Shown here: positions 61,136 to 64,000 of the stretch, in pieces
Layout of the letters: every line of letters begins with the position of its first letter
Numbering within the stretch: the stretch's first letter is position 1
DNA from: Bog-159 sp963818855
Lineage (GTDB): Bacteria > Acidobacteriota > Terriglobia > Bryobacterales > Bryobacteraceae
Length of the DNA: 64,000 nucleotides
Reading direction: 5' to 3'
Assembly (NCBI GenBank): GCA_963818855.1
Contig: CAWFUH010000010.1
Coordinates: 446,541 to 510,540 of the forward strand
Program-made: the position numbers and the translations under genes
Notes under the pieces: model-generated
Database searches by the model: none
Seen by the model: the letters and a program-made list of their open reading frames with translations, nothing else
Told to the model about the DNA's origin: nothing

Positions 61136-62255
61136 GTACCTACTTGCATAAATTAGAGTAAATACGTTGGGGCTTGGTCTGGTGGACGACAGTCTTGGTC
61201 CACTCGAAGGGCGAAGCTTTCGGATTGTAAACCTCGACAAAGGCGTCGATGGCCTCCCTGAGCTGGCGGGGAGAGGTGAAGCTGGCGCCGCGCAGCGCCG
61301 CGCGACTCATAATACTGAACCAGCACTCCACCTGGTTGAGCCAGGAGCTGTAGGTGGGGATGAAGTGCAAGTGGACATTGGGATGCGCTTGCAGCCATCG
61401 GTCCCGCTTGGGCTTGTGGGTATTCAAGTTGTCCAGCACCACGTGAATCATCCGGTCCGGATGGTCCGCTACGACGCCATTCATAAAGTCCAGAAACTCG
61501 CGGCGGCGGCGCCGCGGGTAATGGCCAGTCTGCACTTGGCCGGTCAGGATGTTCAGGGCGGCAAAAAGGGTCGTGGTACCGTGTCGCTTATAGCAGTGAC
61601 TGAAACCGTTCACCGCTTTGCCATCTGGGAGGCGGAGAAAGCCCTGCGCGCGTTCCAGCGCCTGAATATGCGGTTTCTCGTCGACCGACAGCACCACCGC
61701 GTGTTCCGGAGGATTCAGATAGATCCCCACCACATCGGCGGCTTTGGGCCCAAACTCGGGATCGGTGCTGATACACCAGCTCCGTCGCCGCTGTAACTGG
61801 ATTTTGTACTTGCGCAAAATCCGCCACGTGTGCGCCGCACTGACATCGCCCAAAGCCTCCGCCAACAAGCGGCCGTTCCATTGCGCATAGCCGCGCGGCG
61901 GGTCCTGATCGAGCAGCGCCAGCACGCGCCGGTCGGTTTCCCGGTCGTACCGCCGAGGCTTGCCGGTGCGGGGGGCGTCCGACAGCGCATTCAAACGGTC
62001 CCGCACGAAGCGCTGCCGCCATTTAGAAACACGCGCCAGTCGTGTGTGCAACCTTTTGGCAATTTCCACAACCGCAACGCCTTGGTGCGACATTAGAATG
62101 ATCCGGGCGCGATCCGCCAGCCGTTGCTCTCCGCTGCCCTTGCGTGTCCAGGCGCGCAACACCTGCTCTTCCTGCTCGGTCAGGCGTATTTCAGCCGTCT
62201 TTGATCGGGACATACCCGATTATCTCTATTAACTGCTATTTATGCAAGTTAATAC
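61136..62255 (-). mobile_element. IS630-family element, complete, in the ADOP permease gene
   Basis: A 1120-bp element flanked by TA at 61134-61135 and 62256-62257, the usual target duplication of this family. Its ends are inverted repeats: GTACCTACTTGCATAAAT at the left, and the complement of the right end reads GTATTAACTTGCATAAAT. Removing the element plus one TA restores the permease reading frame exactly (GCC-AAC...CTG-CTA-GCC-GCC), so the boundaries are certain. One intact transposase gene is carried on the minus strand. Confidence 0.92.
61140..62213 (-). CDS. IS630-family transposase
   Basis: This 357-aa DDE transposase has an N-terminal helix-turn-helix (LADRARIILMSHQGVAVVEI) and second DNA-binding segment (DAPRTGKPRRYD), then the catalytic acids in VLSVDEKPHIQAL, VVLDNLNTHKPKR and SSWLNQVECWFSIMSR (DDE). 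There is no frameshift, unlike many IS630 members that need ribosomal slippage. The gene fills almost the whole element and looks intact, so the insertion may be recent. Confidence 0.92.
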   Translation of the reverse strand: MSRSKTAEIRLTEQEEQVLRAWTRKGSGEQRLADRARIILMSHQGVAVVEIAKRLHTRLARVSKWRQRFVRDRLNALSDAPRTGKPRRYDRETDRRVLALLDQDPPRGYAQWNGRLLAEALGDVSAAHTWRILRKYKIQLQRRRSWCISTDPEFGPKAADVVGIYLNPPEHAVVLSVDEKPHIQALERAQGFLRLPDGKAVNGFSHCYKRHGTTTLFAALNILTGQVQTGHYPRRRRREFLDFMNGVVADHPDRMIHVVLDNLNTHKPKRDRWLQAHPNVHLHFIPTYSSWLNQVECWFSIMSRAALRGASFTSPRQLREAIDAFVEVYNPKASPFEWTKTVVHQTKPQRIYSNLCK

Positions 62256-63206
62256 TAGCCGCCCGCGCCGCCGCCCGGCAGAAGGAGATCGCTGTGCGCC
62301 TGGCGATTGGTTCCGGCCGCGGCCGCATTGTCCGCCAGTTGATGACCGAGAGCCTCCTGCTGGCCCTGCTCGGGGGAGCAGCCGGCATCGGTCTGGCCAT
62401 CGTCATGGTGCGAAGCCTGCTCAGTTTCCTGCCGGACAACCCGGGCGGATACACGCTCTCGAGTACACCGGATTGGTGCATATTGGGTTTCACCATGGTC
62501 CTCTCGCTCGTCACCGGCATCGCTTTCGGTCTGGTCCCGGCGCTTCAGGCGTCGCGCGCCGGCATCGCCGAAACGTTGAAAGCCAAAGCGGCGCATGTCG
62601 CCGGGGGTGCCACTCAAATCAACTTCCGCAGGATACTGGTTGCCGCGCAGATTACCCTTTCCCTGCTCCTGCTCATCGGCGCCAGCCTGTTCATTCGCAG
62701 CCTAGCCAATCTGCACGCCGTGAATCCGGGATTTACGACCAGGAATCTGGTGCAGTTTGACGTCGATGTGGATTCGATCGGCTATGACCTGAATCACGCG
62801 CACGCGTTCTACGCGCAACTCGAATCCCGCCTGGAGCAATTGCCCGCAGTGCGGGCTGCCGGTTTGGCGACTAACCCGGTGCTGGCCGACAGCGATTGGG
62901 AAAGCAGCATCCTGGTGGAGGGACGCGACATCAAGCCGGAGGAGCAGGCCATTCACGCTTACATCAATCGGGTGAGCCCGGGCTTTTTCAAAGCGCTCGG
63001 AATCCATCCTTCGCTGCTCACCAGAAGTGATCCAGTAGCGTTCGCCTGAAGTGACCCACACGTGGAACAGGATTGAGACTGGAGGCCGACATCATCATCC
63101 AGGCCGCAGGCGTGCAGTGGAGTCGATGCCTGCGACAGCGATATCATCCGCGCCGGAGGCGCGCTGTGTGTGGCGGAGATTTCAGTTTGGGGGATGGGGT
63201 GAACTG

Positions 63207-63527
63207 CTATCGCGCCGAAGCGGCACGTTGGAGTTTGTGGCGGAGGTGCTGAAAGTATTCCTGACCGACCTGCAGTTGCAGTACTTCTTCGATCACCGGT
63301 GAGAAGTATGCCAGCGAGCGGACCATTCCCAGAGGGGCGGCGCCGGCTGGCCGTATGAGTCGCCGTGCCGCAGCCAGCACGAAGGCGTTCTCAACCGTTT
63401 CCAGGGGCACGCCGCGTTGGTGCAGTTGGGCCGCCAGCACCCGGTCCGTTCGGCGGACGGCGCCGCACGTGCCCGGAGTCACACGGTAGGCGTCCAGAAG
63501 CCGGCGCACATAGTCGCGCTGTTCCAT
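63207..63527 (-). CDS. Third protein of an IS21-type element
   Basis: A 106-aa helical protein (MEQRDYVRRLLDAYRVTPGT, RRTDRVLAAQLHQRGVPLET, VENAFVLAAARRLIRP, YFSPVIEEVLQLQVGQEYFQ) encoded 4 bp after the IstB gene, in the place where some acidobacterial IS21 elements carry an extra short gene. I recognise it only by this context. A role as a DNA-binding accessory to IstA/IstB is possible. Confidence 0.65.
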   Translation of the reverse strand: MEQRDYVRRLLDAYRVTPGTCGAVRRTDRVLAAQLHQRGVPLETVENAFVLAAARRLIRPAGAAPLGMVRSLAYFSPVIEEVLQLQVGQEYFQHLRHKLQRAASAR

Positions 63528-63531
63528 GAGT

Positions 63532-64000
63532 TCAGCCCTGCGGTTCGCGCAACGAGGGACCGTTGATGGTCACGGTGTGGCAGTAATGCCGCACACGGCT
63601 CAGCAGCGCATCCACCATCGACTTGTTGCCGAGGAAGTTTTGCCACTCGTCATATCCCAAGTTGGTCGTGAGGATTGTTGAGTGGCGCGTATAGCGTTCC
63701 TCCATCAGCTTGAAGAAGGTGTTCGACTGCTCGGGCTTGAGATTCAGATATCCGAACTCATCGATCAACAGGACGTCCAGGCGGGCCAGGCGATTGAGTA
63801 ACTGGCGCGTGGATCGGTCTGCCAGCGAGGCGTACATCTCGTCGAATAGATCCTGTGCACGGATGAACTGGCAACGATGACCGTTCTGCAAAGCCTTCAA
63901 CAGAAGGCCGCAAGCCAGTCCGGTTTTGCCCACACCGGTCGGCCCCGTCAACACCAGATTCTCGTGCTTGGCGACGAAGTCGAGTTCGGCGAAAGTGCGC
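63532..64000 (-). CDS. istB: IstB-like ATPase, partial (continues beyond the window)
   Basis: The 156 visible codons include TFAELDFVAKHENLVLTGPT running into Walker A GPTGVGKTGLACGLL, Walker B DVLLIDEFGYL and the sensor segment STILTTNLGYDEW, ending SRVRHYCHTVTING. IstB is the AAA+ helper that activates the IstA transposase and selects targets. The 5' end lies beyond base 64000; an internal TTG at 63954 is not the true start. Confidence 0.88.
   Translation of the reverse strand, partial: RTFAELDFVAKHENLVLTGPTGVGKTGLACGLLLKALQNGHRCQFIRAQDLFDEMYASLADRSTRQLLNRLARLDVLLIDEFGYLNLKPEQSNTFFKLMEERYTRHSTILTTNLGYDEWQNFLGNKSMVDALLSRVRHYCHTVTINGPSLREPQG

Larger units (their letters stand above)
60867..63010 (+). 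pseudogene. ADOP/MacB-type ABC permease, interrupted and truncated
   Basis: Left of the IS630 element, two frames give DGMTFERAKAGLQPLFHNML and then GQQFLKMWLDLIPGGQGNTV, ending in the membrane helix VVTGFVLLIACANLAGLL. Right of the element (from 62258) the same protein continues in frame with AARAAARQKEIAVRLAIGSG, RGRIVRQLMTESLLLALLGG, GIAFGLVPALQASR and SLFIRSLANLHAVNPGFTT, stopping at about 63010 where an IS21 end begins. Acidobacterial ADOP permeases are normally about 800 aa; only the central part is left. Family members export peptides or macrolides with an ATPase and outer-membrane partner. Confidence 0.8.
63015..64000 (-). mobile_element. IS21-family element, cut by the window edge
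   Basis: The element carries an IstB ATPase gene and a small accessory gene on the minus strand and runs off the right edge, so IstA lies outside. Its inner end holds two direct copies of GAAGTGAYCCA at 63024-63034 and 63048-63058, the repeated terminal motif expected of IS21 ends. It cuts off the 3' part of the ADOP permease. The exact outer base (about 63015) is approximate. Confidence 0.7.

Overview
The window looks like a piece of a soil Acidobacteriota chromosome, most plausibly Bryobacterales / Candidatus Solibacter-like. This is inferred from gene families, not from a marker gene. It has high GC, a serine/threonine kinase with a long TPR tail next to a (degraded) ECF sigma gene, a GloVer tandem-repeat secreted protein, an ADOP/MacB-type permease, DUF362, M16 and beta-helix secreted proteins, and several unrelated IS families. 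No rRNA or tRNA gene and no CRISPR array were seen.

Left part (1-16.8 kb). A LamG-like/TIR-like fusion protein opens the window. A minus-strand tripartite RND efflux operon follows (permease with a one-base frameshift, adaptor, TolC-type channel), with an orphan HicB-like antitoxin after it. Next come an overlapping SDR/polysaccharide-deacetylase pair, an FkbM methyltransferase, a secreted dual-specificity phosphatase, a ceramidase remnant, an overlapping DUF362/unknown pair and a secreted phosphodiesterase-like protein.

Centre (16.8-33.2 kb). A surface-glycan-like block holds a beta-helix lipoprotein, a methyltransferase, a 1105-residue polytopic glycosyltransferase-like protein and a compact degenerate Wzt-like ABC ATPase. 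A signalling operon follows: hybrid histidine kinase, CheY-like protein and NtrC-type activator. Then comes a complete aa3-type cytochrome c oxidase operon (subunits II, I, two III-type, IV, and a small CxxC membrane protein) with a readable promoter.

Right part (33.2-64 kb). An ISKra4-type IS with perfect 9-bp target duplications sits just upstream of the cox promoter. It is followed by a run of decayed fragments (IS1202-like transposase, TetR, group II intron reverse transcriptase, 2-hydroxyacid dehydrogenase). Intact genes resume with glgA, trxA, a DksA/TraR protein and a second NtrC-type regulator. Then come a fragmentary M16 copy, a Phd/PIN toxin-antitoxin pair with a palindromic operator, a frameshifted DUF2971-like gene, the intact M16 protease, a GloVer pseudogene/gene pair, the ECF remnant with its TPR kinase, and a translationally coupled TPR/secreted-protein trio.

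The last 7 kb is a mobile-element graveyard. A GH2 glycosidase is cut off by a heavily frameshifted phage terminase. Then follow a DUF5681 remnant, tandem tyrosine-recombinase remnants resembling a RIT element, and an ADOP permease interrupted by an IS630 element and cut at its 3' end by an IS21 element that runs off the window. Two families of short palindromic repeats are scattered between genes throughout.
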